Shown here: one piece after another, positions 1 to 11,764 of the stretch | How positions within the stretch are numbered: the stretch's first letter is position 1 | Layout of the letters: each line of letters opens with the position of its first letter | Assembly: GCF_029227915.1 (NCBI RefSeq) | Contig: NC_079886.1 | Span: forward strand, 1,178,001 to 1,242,000 | Direction: 5' to 3' | Source of the DNA: Hydractinia symbiolongicarpus | Taxonomy: Eukaryota; Cnidaria; Hydrozoa; Anthoathecata; Hydractiniidae | DNA: 64,000 nt | Notes under the pieces: model-generated | Told to the model about the DNA's origin: nothing | Seen by the model: only the letters and a program-made list of their open reading frames with translations | The model's database searches: none | Position numbers and translations under genes: made by a program

Positions 1-97
1 CGTTCTAGTGGTGCAGAAATAATTTGAAAAATCGTTCGGGAAATCAGTTTACTCCCTGGGTACTTTCTTTTATACATTCGACTATACGGGCCAAGTT

Positions 98-118
98 CGG
101 GATTTACAGGAAATCCCG
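98..118. repeat. A-type dyad CGGGATTT / AAATCCCG (representative)
   Basis: Perfect 8-bp arms flank ACAGG. The equivalent B sequence (CGGGATTT, ACGGG, AAATCGCG) keeps only the inner ATTT/AAAT plus one G/C pair. The dyad is therefore specific to A units, which usually follow C units. Confidence 0.85.
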
Positions 119-229
119 GGTTTTCGTTTGCCAGCGATTAAACTTGTTTTATTTAGCGTCTCATCAAAAATGAAAACATTGTTGAAAACTACAAGTCTCA
201 TGCGTTTTAGTGGTAAAAAAGAATTTAAA

Positions 230-2040
230 ATATCGTTCGGGAAATGAGTTTACTCCCTGAGTACTTTCTTTGTATACTTTTGACTATACGGGCCGAGTAC
301 GGGGTTTACGGGAAATCGCGGGTTTTCGTTTCCCGGCGATTAAACTTCTTTTAATCAGCGTCTTCTCAAAAATGAAAACATTTTTGAAAACTGCAAGTCC
401 CATTCGTTTTAGTCGTGAAAAATAATTTAAAAAATCGTTCTGAAAATGAGTTTATTCACAGGGTACTTTCTTTGTATACATTCAAATATACGGGCCGAGC
501 CAGGGATTTACGGGAAAAGCGGGTTTTCGGTTGTCGGCGATTAAACTGCTTTCATTCGGCGTCTCATCAAAAATGTAAACATTTTTGAATACTACAAGTC
601 TCATTCGTTCTAGTGGTGCAGAAATAATTTGAAAAATCGTTCGGGAAATCAGTTTACTCCCTGGGTACTTTCTTTGTATACATTCAACTATACGGGCCGA
701 GCCAGGGATTTACGGAAAAAGCGGGTTTTCGGTTGTCAGCGATTAAACTGCCTTCATTCGTCGTCTCATCAAAATGTAAACATTTTTGAATACTACAAGT
801 CTCATTCGTTCTAGTGGTGCAGAAATAATTTAAAAAATCGTTCGGGAAATCAGTTTACTCCCTGGGTACTTTCTTTGTATACATTCAACTATACGGGCCG
901 AGCCAGGGATTTACGGAAAAAGCGGGTTTTCGGTTGTCAGCGATTAAACTGCCTTCATTCGTCGTCTCATCAAAATGTAAACATTTTTGAATACTACAAG
1001 TCTCATTCGTTCTAGTGGTGCAGAAATAATTTGAAAAATCGTTCGGGAAATCAGTTTAATCCCTGGGTACTTTCTTTTATACATTCGACTATACGGGCCA
1101 AGTTCGGGATTTACAGGAAATCCCGGGTTTTCGTTTGCCAGCAATTAAACTTCTCTTATTCAGCGACTCATATAAAATGAAAACATTTTTGAAAACTACA
1201 AGTCTCATGCGTTTTAGTGGTGAAAAAATAATTTAAAATATCGTTCGGGAAATGAGTTTACTCCCTGAGTACTTTCTTTGTATACTTTTGACTATACGGG
1301 CCGAGTACGGGATTTACGGGAAATCGCGGGTTTTCGTTTCCCGGCGATTAAACTTCTTTTATTCAGCGTCTTCTCAAAAATGAAAACATTTTTGAAAACT
1401 GCAAGTCCCATTCGTTTTAGTCGTGAAAAAATAATTTAAAAAATCGTTCTGAAAATGAGTTTATTCACAGGGTACTTTCTTTGTATACATTCAAATATAC
1501 GGGCCGAGCCAGGGATTTACGGGAAAAGCGGGTTTTCGGTTGTCGGCGATTAAACTGCTTTCATTCGGCGTCTCATCAAAAATGTAAACATTTTTGAATA
1601 CTACAAGTCTCATTCGTTCTAGTGGTGCAGAAATAATTTGAAAAATCGTTCGGGAAATCAGTTTACTCCCTGGGTACTTTCTTTGTATACATTCAACTAT
1701 ACGGGCCGAGCCAGGGATTTACGGAAAAAGCGGGTTTTCGGTTGTCAGCGATTAAACTGCCTTCATTCGTCGTCTCATCAAAATGTAAACATTTTTGAAT
1801 ACTACAAGTCTCATTCGTTCTAGTGGTGCAGAAATAATTTAAAAAATCGTTCGGGAAATCAGTTTACTCCCTGGGTACTTTCTTTGTATACATTCAACTA
1901 TACGGGCCGAGCCAGGGATTTACGGAAAAAGCGGGTTTTCGGTTGTCAGCGATTAAACTGCCTTCATTCGTCGTCTCATCAAAATGTAAACATTTTTGAA
2001 TACTACAAGTCTCATTCGTTCTAGTGGTGCAGAAATAATT
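230..2040 (+). repeat. 5-monomer tandem duplication (about 1009 bp)
   Basis: The monomers at about 230-1020 reappear at about 1240-2030 with an offset of 1009 bp. The order is a B form with TTTCCCGGCG and CTGCAAGTCCCATTCG, then a C form with ATTCAAATATAC and CTGCTTTC, then two C-like units with TACGGAAAAAGCGGG and GTCGTCTCATC. The first 600 bases also match 5255 onward, so this block belongs to the larger 15-monomer pattern. Confidence 0.75.
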
Positions 2041-3994
2041 TAAAAAATCGTTCGGGAAATCAGTTTACTCCCTGGGTACTTCCTTTTATACATTTGACTA
2101 TACGGGCCAAGTTCGGGATTTACAGGAAATCCCGGGTTTTCGTTTGCCAGCGATTTAACTTCTCTTATTCAGCGTCTCATCTAAAATGAAAACATTTTTT
2201 AAAACTACAAGTCTCATGCGTTTTAGTGGTGAAAAAATAATTTAAAAAATCGTTCGGGAAATGAGTTTATTCCCTGGGTACTCTCTTTGTATACTTTTGA
2301 TTATACGGGTCGTGTCCGGGATTTACGGGAAATCGCGGGTTTTCGTTTGCCGGCGATTAAACTTGTTTTATTTAGCGTCTCATCAAAAATGAAAATATTG
2401 TTGAAAACTACAAGTCTAATGCGTTTTAGTGGTGAAAAAATAATTTAAAATATCGTTCGGGAAATGAGTTTACTCCCTGAGTACTTTCTTTGTATACTTT
2501 TGACTATACGGGCCGAGTACGGGATTTACGGGAAATCGCGGATTTTCGTTTGCCGGCGAATAAACTTGTTTTATTTAGCTTCTCCTAAAAAATGAAAAAA
2601 TTTTTTTGAAAACTACAAGTGTCATGCGTTTTAGTGGTGAAAAATAATTTAAAAAATCCTTCTGAAAATGAGTTTATTCACAGGGTACTTTCTTTGTATA
2701 CATTCAACTATACGGGCCGAGCCAGGGATTTACGGGAAAAGCGGGTTTTCGGTTGTCGGCGGATAAACTGCCTTCATTCGACGTCTCATCAAAAATGTAA
2801 ACATTTTTGAATACTACAAGTCTCATTCGTTCTAGTGGTGCAGAAATAATTTGAAAAATCGTTCGGGAAATCAGTTTACTCCCTGGGTACTTTCTTTGTA
2901 TACATTCAACTATACGGGCCGAGCCAGGGATTTACGGAAAAAGCGGGTTTTCGGTTGTCAGCGATTAAACTGCCTTCATTCGTCGTCTCATCAAAATGTA
3001 AACATTTTTGAATACTACAAGTCTCATTCGTTCTAGTGGTGCAGAAATAATTTAAAAAATCGTTCGGGAAATCAGTTTACTCCCTGGGTACTTTCTTTGT
3101 ATACATTCAACTATACGGGCCGAGCCAGGGATTTACGGAAAAAGCGGGTTTTCGGTTGTCAGCGATTAAACTGCCTTCATTCGTCGTCTCATCAAAATGT
3201 AAACATTTTTGAATACTACAAGTCTCATTCGTTCTAGTGGTGCAGAAATAATTTAAAAAATCGTTCGGGAAATCAGTTTACTCCCTGGGTACTTCCTTTT
3301 ATACATTTGACTATACGGGCCAAGTTCGGGATTTACAGGAAATCCCGGGTTTTCGTTTGCCAGCGATTTAACTTCTCTTATTCAGCGTCTCATCTAAAAT
3401 GAAAACATTTTTTAAAACTACAAGTCTCATGCGTTTTAGTGGTGAAAAAATAATTTAAAAAATCGTTCGGGAAATGAGTTTATTCCCTGGGTACTCTCTT
3501 TGTATACTTTTGATTATACGGGTCGTGTCCGGGATTTACGGGAAATCGCGGGTTTTCGTTTGCCGGCGATTAAACTTGTTTTATTTAGCGTCTCATCAAA
3601 AATGAAAATATTGTTGAAAACTACAAGTCTAATGCGTTTTAGTGGTGAAAAAATAATTTAAAATATCGTTCGGGAAATGAGTTTACTCCCTGAGTACTTT
3701 CTTTGTATACTTTTGACTATACGGGCCGAGTACGGGATTTACGGGAAATCGCGGATTTTCGTTTGCCGGCGAATAAACTTGTTTTATTTAGCTTCTCCTA
3801 AAAAATGAAAAAAATTTTTTGAAAACTACAAGTGTCATGCGTTTTAGTGGTGAAAAATAATTTAAAAAATCCTTCTGAAAATGAGTTTATTCACAGGGTA
3901 CTTTCTTTGTATACATTCAACTATACGGGCCGAGCCAGGGATTTACGGGAAAAGCGGGTTTTCGGTTGTCGGCGGATAAACTGCCTTCATTCGA
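1569..3994 (+). repeat. 6-monomer tandem duplication (1213 bp x 2)
   Basis: 1569-2781 and 2782-3994 are side-by-side copies with a 1213-bp offset. Homology on the left stops at CATTCGGCG versus CATTCGACG. On the right it continues to about 4055, where GTGCAGAAAT becomes GTGCATAAAT. The only differences seen on reading lie in the A/T tract at about 2595 and 3808 (A6T7 versus A7T6). Confidence 0.8.
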
Positions 3995-6900
3995 CGTCTC
4001 ATCAAAAATGTAAACATTTTTGAATACTACAAGTCTCATTCGTTCTAGTGGTGCATAAATAAATTGATAAATCGTTCGGGAAATCAGTTTACTCCCTGGG
4101 TACTTTCTTTTATACGTTCGACTATACGGGCCAAGTTCGGGATTTACAGGAAATCCCGGGTTTTCGTTTGCCAGCGATTAAACTTGTTTTATTTAGCGTC
4201 TCATCAAAAATGAAAACATTGTTGAAAACTACAAGTCTCATGCGTTTTAGTGGTGAAAAAATAATTTAAAATATCGTTCGGGAAATGAGTTTACTCCCTG
4301 GGTACTTTCTTTGTATACTTTTGACTATACGGGCCGAGTCCGGGATTTGCGGGAAATCGCAGGTTTTCGTTTGCCGGCGATTAAACTTCTTTTATTCAGC
4401 GTCTCATCAAAAATGAAAACATTTTTGAAAACTACAAGTGTCATGCGTTTTAGTGGTGAAAAAATAATTTAAAATATCGTTCAGGAAATGAGTTTACTCC
4501 CTGAGTACTTTCTTTGTATACTTTTGACTATACGGGCCGAGTACGGGATTTACGGGAAATCGCGGGTTTTCGTTTGCCGGCGATTAAACTTCTTTTTTTT
4601 AGCGTCTTCTCAAAAATGAAAACATTTTTGAAAACTACAAGTCTCATGCGTTTTAGTGGTGAAAAAATAATTTAAAAAATCGTTCTGAAAATGAGTATAT
4701 TCACAGGGTACTTTCTTTGTATACATTCAACTATACGGGCCGAGCCAGGGATTTACGGGAAAAGCGGGTTTTCGGTTGTCGGCGATTAAACTGCCTTCAT
4801 TCGGCGTCTCATCAAAAATGTAAACATTTTTGAATACTACAAGTCTCATTCGTTCTAGTGGTGCAGAAATAATTTGAAAAATCGTTCGGGAAATCAGTTT
4901 AATCCCTGGGTACTTTCTTTTATACATTCGACTATACGGGCCAAGTTCAGGATTTACAGGAAATCCCGGGTTTTCGTTTGCCAGCAATTAAACTTCTCTT
5001 ATTCAGCGACTCATATAAAATGAAAACATTTTTGAAAACTACAAGTCTCATGCGTTTTAGTGGTGAAAAAATAATTTAAAAAATCGTTCTGAAAATGAGT
5101 TTATTCACAGGGTACTTTCTTTGTATGCATTCAACTATACGGGCCGAGCCAGGGATTTACGGGAAAAGCGGGTTTACGGTTGTCGGCGATTAAACTGCCT
5201 TCATTCGGCGTCTCATCAAAAATGTAAACATTTTTGAATACTACAAGTCTCATTCGTTCTAGTGGTGCAGAAATAATTTGAAAAATCGTTCGGGAAATCA
5301 GTTTACTCCCTGGGTACTTTCTTTTATACATTCGACTATACGGGCCAAGTTCGGGATTTACAGGAAATCCCGGGTTTTCGTTTGCCAGCGATTAAACTTG
5401 TTTTATTTAGCGTCTCATCAAAAATGAAAACATTGTTGAAAACTACAAGTCTCATGCGTTTTAGTGGTAAAAAAGAATTTAAAATATCGTTCGGGAAATG
5501 AGTTTACTCCCTGAGTACTTTCTTTGTATACTTTTGACTATACGGGCCGAGTACGGGGTTTACGGGAAATCGCGGGTTTTCGTTTCCCGGCGATTAAACT
5601 TCTTTTATTCAGCGTCTTCTCAAAAATGAAAACATTTTTGAAAACTGCAAGTCCCATTCGTTTTAGTCGTGAAAAAATAATTTAAAAAATCGTTCTGAAA
5701 ATGAGTTTATTCACAGGGTACTTTCTTTGTATACATTCAAATATACGGGCCGAGCCAGGGATTTACGGGAAAAGCGGGTTTTCGGTTGTCGGCGATTAAA
5801 CTGCTTTCATTCGGCGTCTCATCAAAAATGTAAACATTTTTGAATACTACAAGTCTCATTCGTTCTAGTGGTGCAGAAATAATTTGAAAAATCGTTCGGG
5901 AAATCAGTTTACTCCCTGGGTACTTTCTTTGTATACATTCAACTATACGGGCCGAGCCAGGGATTTACGGAAAAAGCGGGTTTTCGGTTGTCAGCGATTA
6001 AACTGCCTTCATTCGTCGTCTCATCAAAATGTAAACATTTTTGAATACTACAAGTCTCATTCGTTCTAGTGGTGCAGAAATAATTTAAAAAATCGTTCGG
6101 GAAATCAGTTTACTCCCTGGGTACTTTCTTTGTATACATTCAACTATACGGGCCGAGCCAGGGATTTACGGAAAAAGCGGGTTTTCGGTTGTCAGCGATT
6201 AAACTGCCTTCATTCGTCGTCTCATCAAAATGTAAACATTTTTGAATACTACAAGTCTCATTCGTTCTAGTGGTGCAGAAATAATTTAAAAAATCGTTCG
6301 GGAAATCAGTTTACTCCCTGGGTACTTCCTTTTATACATTTGACTATACGGGCCAAGTTCGGGATTTACAGGAAATCCCGGGTTTTCGTTTGCCAGCGAT
6401 TTAACTTCTCTTATTCAGCGTCTCATCTAAAATGAAAACATTTTTTAAAACTACAAGTCTCATGCGTTTTAGTGGTGAAAAAATAATTTAAAAAATCGTT
6501 CGGGAAATGAGTTTATTCCCTGGGTACTCTCTTTGTATACTTTTGATTATACGGGTCGTGTCCGGGATTTACGGGAAATCGCGGGTTTCCGTTTGCCGGC
6601 GATTAAACTTGTTTTATTTAGCGTCTCATCAAAAATGAAAATATTGTTGAAAACTACAAGTCTAATGCGTTTTAGTGGTGAAAAAATAATTTAAAATATC
6701 GTTCGGGAAATGAGTTTACTCCCTGAGTACTTTCTTTGTATACTTTTGACTATACGGGCCGAGTACGGGATTTACGGGAAATCGCGGATTTTCGTTTGCC
6801 GGCGAATAAACTTGTTTTATTTAGCTTCTCCTAAAAAATGAAAAAAAATTTTTGAAAACTACAAGTGTCATGCGTTTTAGTGGTGAAAAATAATTTAAAA

Positions 6901-8575
6901 AATCCTTCTGAAAATGAGTTTATTCACAGGGTACTTTCTTTGTATACATTCAACTATACGGGCCGAGCCAGGGATTTACGGGAAAAGCGGGTTTTCGGTT
7001 GTCGGCGAATAAACTGCCTTCATTCGACGTCTCATCAAAAATGTAAACATTTTTGAATACTACAAGTCTCATTCGTTCTAGTGGTGCATAAATAAATTGA
7101 TAAATCGTTCGGGAAATCAGTTTACTCCCTGGGTACTTTCTTTTATACGTTCGACTATACGGGCCAAGTTCGGGATTTACAGGAAATCCCGGGTTTTCGT
7201 TTGCCAGCGATTAAACTTGTTTTATTTAGCGTCTCATCAAAAATGAAAACATTGTTGAAAACTACAAGTCTCATGCGTTTTAGTGGTGAAAAAATAATTT
7301 AAAATATCGTTCGGGAAATGAGTTTACTCCCTGGGTACTTTCTTTGTATACTTTTGACTATACGGGCCGAGTCCGGGATTTGCGGGAAATCGCAGGTTTT
7401 CGTTTGCCGGCGATTAAACTTCTTTTATTCAGCGTCTCATCAAAAATGAAAACATTTTTGAAAACTACAAGTGTCATGCGTTTTAGTGGTGAAAAAATAA
7501 TTTAAAATATCGTTCGGGAAATGAGTTTACTCCCTGAGTACTTTCTTTGTATACTTTTGACTATACGGGCCGAGTACGGGATTTACGGGAAATCGCGGGT
7601 TTTCGTTTGCCGGCGATTAAACTTCTTTTTTTTAGCGTCTTCTCAAAAATGAAAACATTTTTGAAAACTACAAGTCTCATGCGTTTTAGTGGTGAAAAAA
7701 TAATTTAAAAAATCGTTCTGAAAATGAGTATATTCACAGGGTACTTTCTTTGTATACATTCAACTATACGGGCCGAGCCAGGGATTTACGGGAAAAGCGG
7801 GTTTTCGGTTGTCGGCGATTAAACTGCCTTCATTCGGCGTCTCATCAAAAATGTAAACATTTTTGAATACTACAAGTCTCATTCGTTCTAGTGGTGCAGA
7901 AATAATTTGAAAAATCGTTCGGGAAATCAGTTTAATCCCTGGGTACTTTCTTTTATACATTCGACTATACGGGCCAAGTTCAGGATTTACAGGAAATCCC
8001 GGGTTTTCGTTTGCCAGCAATTAAACTTCTCTTATTCAGCGACTCATATAAAATGAAAACATTTTTGAAAACTACAAGTCTCATGCGTTTTAGTGGTGAA
8101 AAAATAATTTAAAAAATCGTTCTGAAAATGAGTTTATTCACAGGGTACTTTCTTTGTATGCATTCAACTATACGGGCCGAGCCAGGGATTTACGGGAAAA
8201 GCGGGTTTACGGTTGTCGGCGATTAAACTGCCTTCATTCGGCGTCTCATCAAAAATGTAAACATTTTTGAATACTACAAGTCTCATTCGTTCTAGTGGTG
8301 CAGAAATAATTTGAAAAATCGTTCGGGAAATCAGTTTACTCCCTGGGTACTTTCTTTTATACATTCGACTATACGGGCCAAGTTCGGGATTTACAGGAAA
8401 TCCCGGGTTTTCGTTTGCCAGCGATTAAACTTGTTTTATTTAGCGTCTCATCAAAAATGAAAACATTGTTGAAAACTACAAGTCTCATGCGTTTTAGTGG
8501 TAAAAAAGAATTTAAAATATCGTTCGGGAAATGAGTTTACTCCCTGAGTACTTTCTTTGTATACTTTTGACTATA
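2782..8575 (+). repeat. 15-monomer tandem HOR (3033-bp period, about 1.9 copies)
   Basis: 2782-5814 recurs from 5815 with a constant 3033-bp offset. For example, the B2/C boundary at 3832 recurs at 6865, the C monomers near 4727 and 5131 recur at 7760 and 8164, and the TATGCATTCAAC variant is present in both. The match ends near 8575, where GAGTACGGGGTTTAC plus TTTCCCGGCG is replaced by ACCGGCCGAGTACGGG plus TTTGCCGGCG. The unit contains one 6-monomer copy, so duplications are nested. Confidence 0.82.
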
Positions 8576-8699
8576 CCGGCCGAGTACGGGATTTACGGGA
8601 AATCGCGGGTTTTCGTTTGCCGGCGATTAAACTTGTTTTTTTCAGCGTTTTCTCAAAAATGAAAACATTTTTGAAAACTACAAGTCTCGTGCGTTTTAG

Positions 8700-10500
8700 T
8701 GGTGAAAAAATAATTTAAAAAATCGTTCGGGAAATGAGTTTATTCCCTGGGTACTCTCTTTGTATACTTTTGATTATACGGGTCGTGTCCGGGATTTACG
8801 GGAAATCGCGGGTTTTCGTTTGCCGGCGATTAAACTTGTTTTATTTAGCGTCTCATCAAAAATGAAAATATTGTTAAAAACTACAAGTCTAATGCGTTTT
8901 AGTGGTGAAAAAATAATTTAAAATATCGTTCGGGAAATGAGTTTACTCCCTGAGTACTTTCTTTGTATACTTTTGACTATACGGGCCGAGTACGGGATTT
9001 ACGGGAAATCGCGGATTTTCGTTTGCCGGCGAATAAACTTGTTTTATTTAGCTTCTCCTAAAAAATGAAAAAAAAATTTTGAAAACTACAAGTGTCATGC
9101 GTTTTAGTGGTGAAAAATAATTTAAAAAATCCTTCTGAAAATGAGTTTATTCACAGGGTACTTTCTTTGTATACATTCAACTATACGGGCCGAGCCAGGG
9201 ATTTACGGGAAAAGCGGGTTTTCGGTTGTCGGCGAATAAACTGCCTTCATTCGGCGTCTCATCAAAAATGTAAACATTTTTGAATACTACAAGTCTCATT
9301 CGTTCTAGTGGTGCATAAATAAATTGATAAATCGTTCGGGAAATCAGTTTACTTCCTGGGTACTTTCTTTTATACGTTCGACTATACGGGCCAAGTTCGG
9401 GATTTACAGGAAATCCCGGGTTTTCGTTTGGCAGCGATTAAACTTGTTTTATTTAGCGTCTCATCAAAAATGAAAACATTGTTGAAAACTACAAGTCTCA
9501 TGCGTTTTAGTGGTGAAAAAATAATTTAAAATATCGTTCGGGAAATGAGTTTACTCCCTGAGTACTTTCTTTGTATACTTTTGACTATACGGGCCGAGTA
9601 CGGGATTTACAGGAAATCCCGGGTTTTCGTTTGCCGGCGATTAAACTTGTTTTTTTCAGCGTCTTCTCAAAAATGAAAACATTTTTGAAAACTACAAGTC
9701 TCATGCGTTTTAGTGGTGAAAAAATAATTTAAAAAATCGTTCTGAAAATGAGTTTATTCACAGGGTACTTTCTTTGTATACATTCAACTATACGGGCCGA
9801 GCCAGGGATTTACGGAAAAAGCGGGTTTTCGGTTGTCAGCGATTAAACTGCCTTCATTCGGCGTCTCATCAAAAATGTAAACATTTTTGAATACTACAAG
9901 TCTCATTCGTTCTAGTGGTGCAGAAATAATTTGAAAAATCGTTCGGGAAATCAGTTCACTCCCTGGGTACTTTCTTTTATACATTTGACTATACGGGCCA
10001 AGTTCGGCATTTACAGGAAATCCCGGGTTTTCGTTTGCCAGCGATTAAACTTCTCTTATTCAGCGTCTCATCTAAAATGAAAACATTTTTGAAAACTACA
10101 AGTCTCATGCGTTTTAGTGGTGAAAAAATAATTTAAAAAATCGTTCGGGAAATGAGTTTATTCCCTGGGTACTCTCTTTGTATACTTTTGATTATACGGG
10201 TCGTGTCCGGGATTTACGGGAAATCGCGGGTTTTCGTTTGCCGGCGATTAAACTTGTTTTATTTAGCGTCTCATCAAAAATGAAAATATTGTTGAAAACT
10301 ACAAGTCTAATGCGTTTTAGTGGTGAAAAAATAATTTAAAATATCGTTCGGGAAATGAGTTTACTCCCTGAGTACTTTCTTTGTATACTTTTGACTATAC
10401 GGGCCGAGTACGGGATTTACGGGAAATCGCGGATTTTCGTTTGCCGGCGAATAAACTTGTTTTATTTAGCTTCTCCTAAAAAATGAAAAAAAATTTTTGA
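8700..10500 (+). repeat. Recurring block, first of four dispersed copies
   Basis: This nine-monomer stretch carries rare markers in the same order as at about 16.4-18.2, 23.5-25.3 and 42.8-44.7 kb. The markers are AATATTGTTAAAAAC (absent from most D copies), GTGCATAAATAAATTGATAAATCG, CGTTTGGCAGCG, and a B unit with an A-like ACAGGAAATCCCGGG second part. The offset to the 16.4-kb copy is 7697 bp, and to the 42.8-kb copy it is 34230 bp at every marker checked. Confidence 0.75.
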
Positions 10501-11157
10501 AAACTACAAGTGTCATGCGTTTTAGTGGTGAAAAAATAATTTAAAATATCGTTCGGGAAATGAGTTTACTCCCTGAGTACTTTCTTTGTATACTTTTGAC
10601 TATACGGGCCGAGTACGGGATTTACGGGAAATCGCGGGTTTTCGTTTGCCGGCGATTAAACTTCTTTTTTTCAGCGTCTTCTCAAAAATGAAAACATTTT
10701 TGAAAACTACAAGTCTCATGCGTTTTAGTGGTGAAAAAATAACTTAAAAAATCGTTCTGAAAATGAGTTTATTCACAGGGTACTTTCTTTGTATACATTC
10801 AAATATACGGGCCGAGCCAGGGATTTACGGGAAAAGCGGGTTTTCGGTTGTCGGCGATTAAACTGCCTTCATTCGGCGTCTCATCAAAAATGTAAACATT
10901 TTTGAATACTACAAGTCTCATTCGTTCTAGTGGTGCAGAAATAATTTGAAAAATCGTTCGGGAAATGAGTTTACTCCCTGGGTACTTTCTTTGTATACTT
11001 TTGACTATACGGGCCGAGTACGGGATTTACGGGAAATCGCGGGTTTTCGTTTGCCGGCGATTAAACTTCTTTTATTTAGCGTCTCATCAAAAATAAAAAC
11101 ATTTTTGAAAACTACAAGTCTCATGCGTTTTAGTGGTGAAAAAATAATTTAAAAAAT

Positions 11158-11359
11158 CGTTCTGAAAATGAGTTTATTCACAGGGTACTTTCTTTGTATA
11201 CATTCAACTATACGGGCCGAGCCAGGGATTTACGGGAAAAGCGGGTTTTCGGTTGTCGGCGATTAAACTGCCTTCATTCGGCGTCTCATCAAAAATGTAA
11301 ACATTTTTGAATACTACAAGTCTCATTCGTTCTAGTGGTGCAGAAATAATTTGAAAAAT
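11158..11359 (+). repeat. Reference C-type monomer, 202 bp
   Basis: C is the most distinct subtype. It starts CGTTCTGAAAATGAG and carries TTCACAGGGTAC, ATTCAACTATACGGGCCGAG, CCAGGGATTTACGGGAAAAG, TTTTCGGTTGTCGGCG, CTGCCTTCATTCGGCG, AAAATGTAAACATTTTTG, AATACTACAAG and CATTCGTTCTAGTGGTGCAG. The fixed differences from B are spread along the whole unit, so C is an old lineage and not a recent variant. It recurs throughout domain I, usually followed by an A-type unit. It does not occur intact in domain II, where only its first half survives in chimeras. Confidence 0.9.
11289..11310. repeat. Extended dyad in C monomers, 10-bp arms (representative)
   Basis: In C units the same position has TCAAAAATGT and ACATTTTTGA around a 2-base AA spacer, so a single change (GAAAAC to GTAAAC) lengthens the palindrome arms from 9 to 10 bp. 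This form is present in nearly all C copies. Confidence 0.85.
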
Positions 11360-11561
11360 CGTTCGGGAAATCAGTTTACTCCCTGGGTACTTTCTTTTAT
11401 ACCTTTGACTATACGGGCCAAGTTCGGGATTTACAGGAAATCCCGGGTTTTCGTTTGCCAGCGATTTAACTTCTCTTATTCAGCGTCTCATCTAAAATGA
11501 AAACATTTTTTAAAACTACAAGTCTCATGCGTTTTAGTGGTGAAAAAATAATTTAAAAAAT
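11360..11561 (+). repeat. Reference A-type monomer, 202 bp
   Basis: A-type markers are GGGAAATCAGTTTACTCC, CTTTCTTTTATAC (G of GTATAC lost), GGGCCAAGTTCGGG, ATTTACAGGAAATCCCGGG and TTTGCCAGCG. Most A copies have ATTCGACTATACGGG at the core; this one has CTTTGACTATACGGG. A units normally follow C units in domain I. They contain a perfect 8-bp-arm dyad, CGGGATTT and AAATCCCG around ACAGG, that B and C units have only as shorter remnants. Sub-variants differ at CAGCGATTAAAC, CAGCAATTAAAC and CAGCGATTTAAC and help to trace individual HOR copies. Confidence 0.88.
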
Positions 11562-11764
11562 CGTTCGGGAAATGAGTTTATTCCCTGGGTACTCTCTTTG
11601 TATACTTTTGATTATACGGGTCGTGTCCGGGATTTACGGGAAATCGCGGGTTTTCGTTTGCCGGCGATTAAACTTGTTTTATTTAGCGTCTCATCAAAAA
11701 TGAAAATATTGTTAAAAACTACAAGTCTAATGCGTTTTAGTGGTGAAAAAATAATTTAAAATAT
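11562..11764 (+). repeat. Reference D-type monomer, 203 bp
   Basis: D-type markers are GAGTTTATTCCCTGGGTACTC, TCTTTGTATACTTTTGATTATAC, GGGTCGTGTCCGGG, CTTGTTTTATTTAGCG and GAAAATATTGTT, often followed by AGTCTAATGCG. D generally follows A in domain I, giving a frequent order C-A-D-B2. The AATATTGTT change breaks the conserved internal dyad, so D copies are dyad-minus. Confidence 0.85.

Noticed and set aside
120-140. TTTTCGTTTGCCGGCGA as a CENP-B box
   Set aside because: It matches the TTCGTT start but lacks the required central A and the CGGG end, so resemblance is limited to half the motif.
629-814. Recurring 61-68 codon plus-strand open frames (MKNRSGN..., MSCVLVV...) throughout the window
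   Set aside because: They lie inside satellite monomers and recur only because the DNA recurs. The unit length is not a multiple of three, frames end at the next monomer, and single-base variants break them freely (for example near 14247). No ribosome-binding or splice context and no known domain is visible.
4727-4987. Minus-strand 66-86 codon frames (MYKRKYPGS..., MLANENPGF...) spanning a C and an A monomer
   Set aside because: Same reasoning: they depend on the C-A junction and vary with subtype. They lack any pattern of synonymous-only change and resemble no protein family I recognise.
11562-11764. Internal half-unit (about 100-bp) periodicity within the monomer
   Set aside because: Only a short GTCTCAT motif occurs twice, about 38 bp apart. 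The two halves do not align otherwise, so a dimeric origin is not supported by reading alone.
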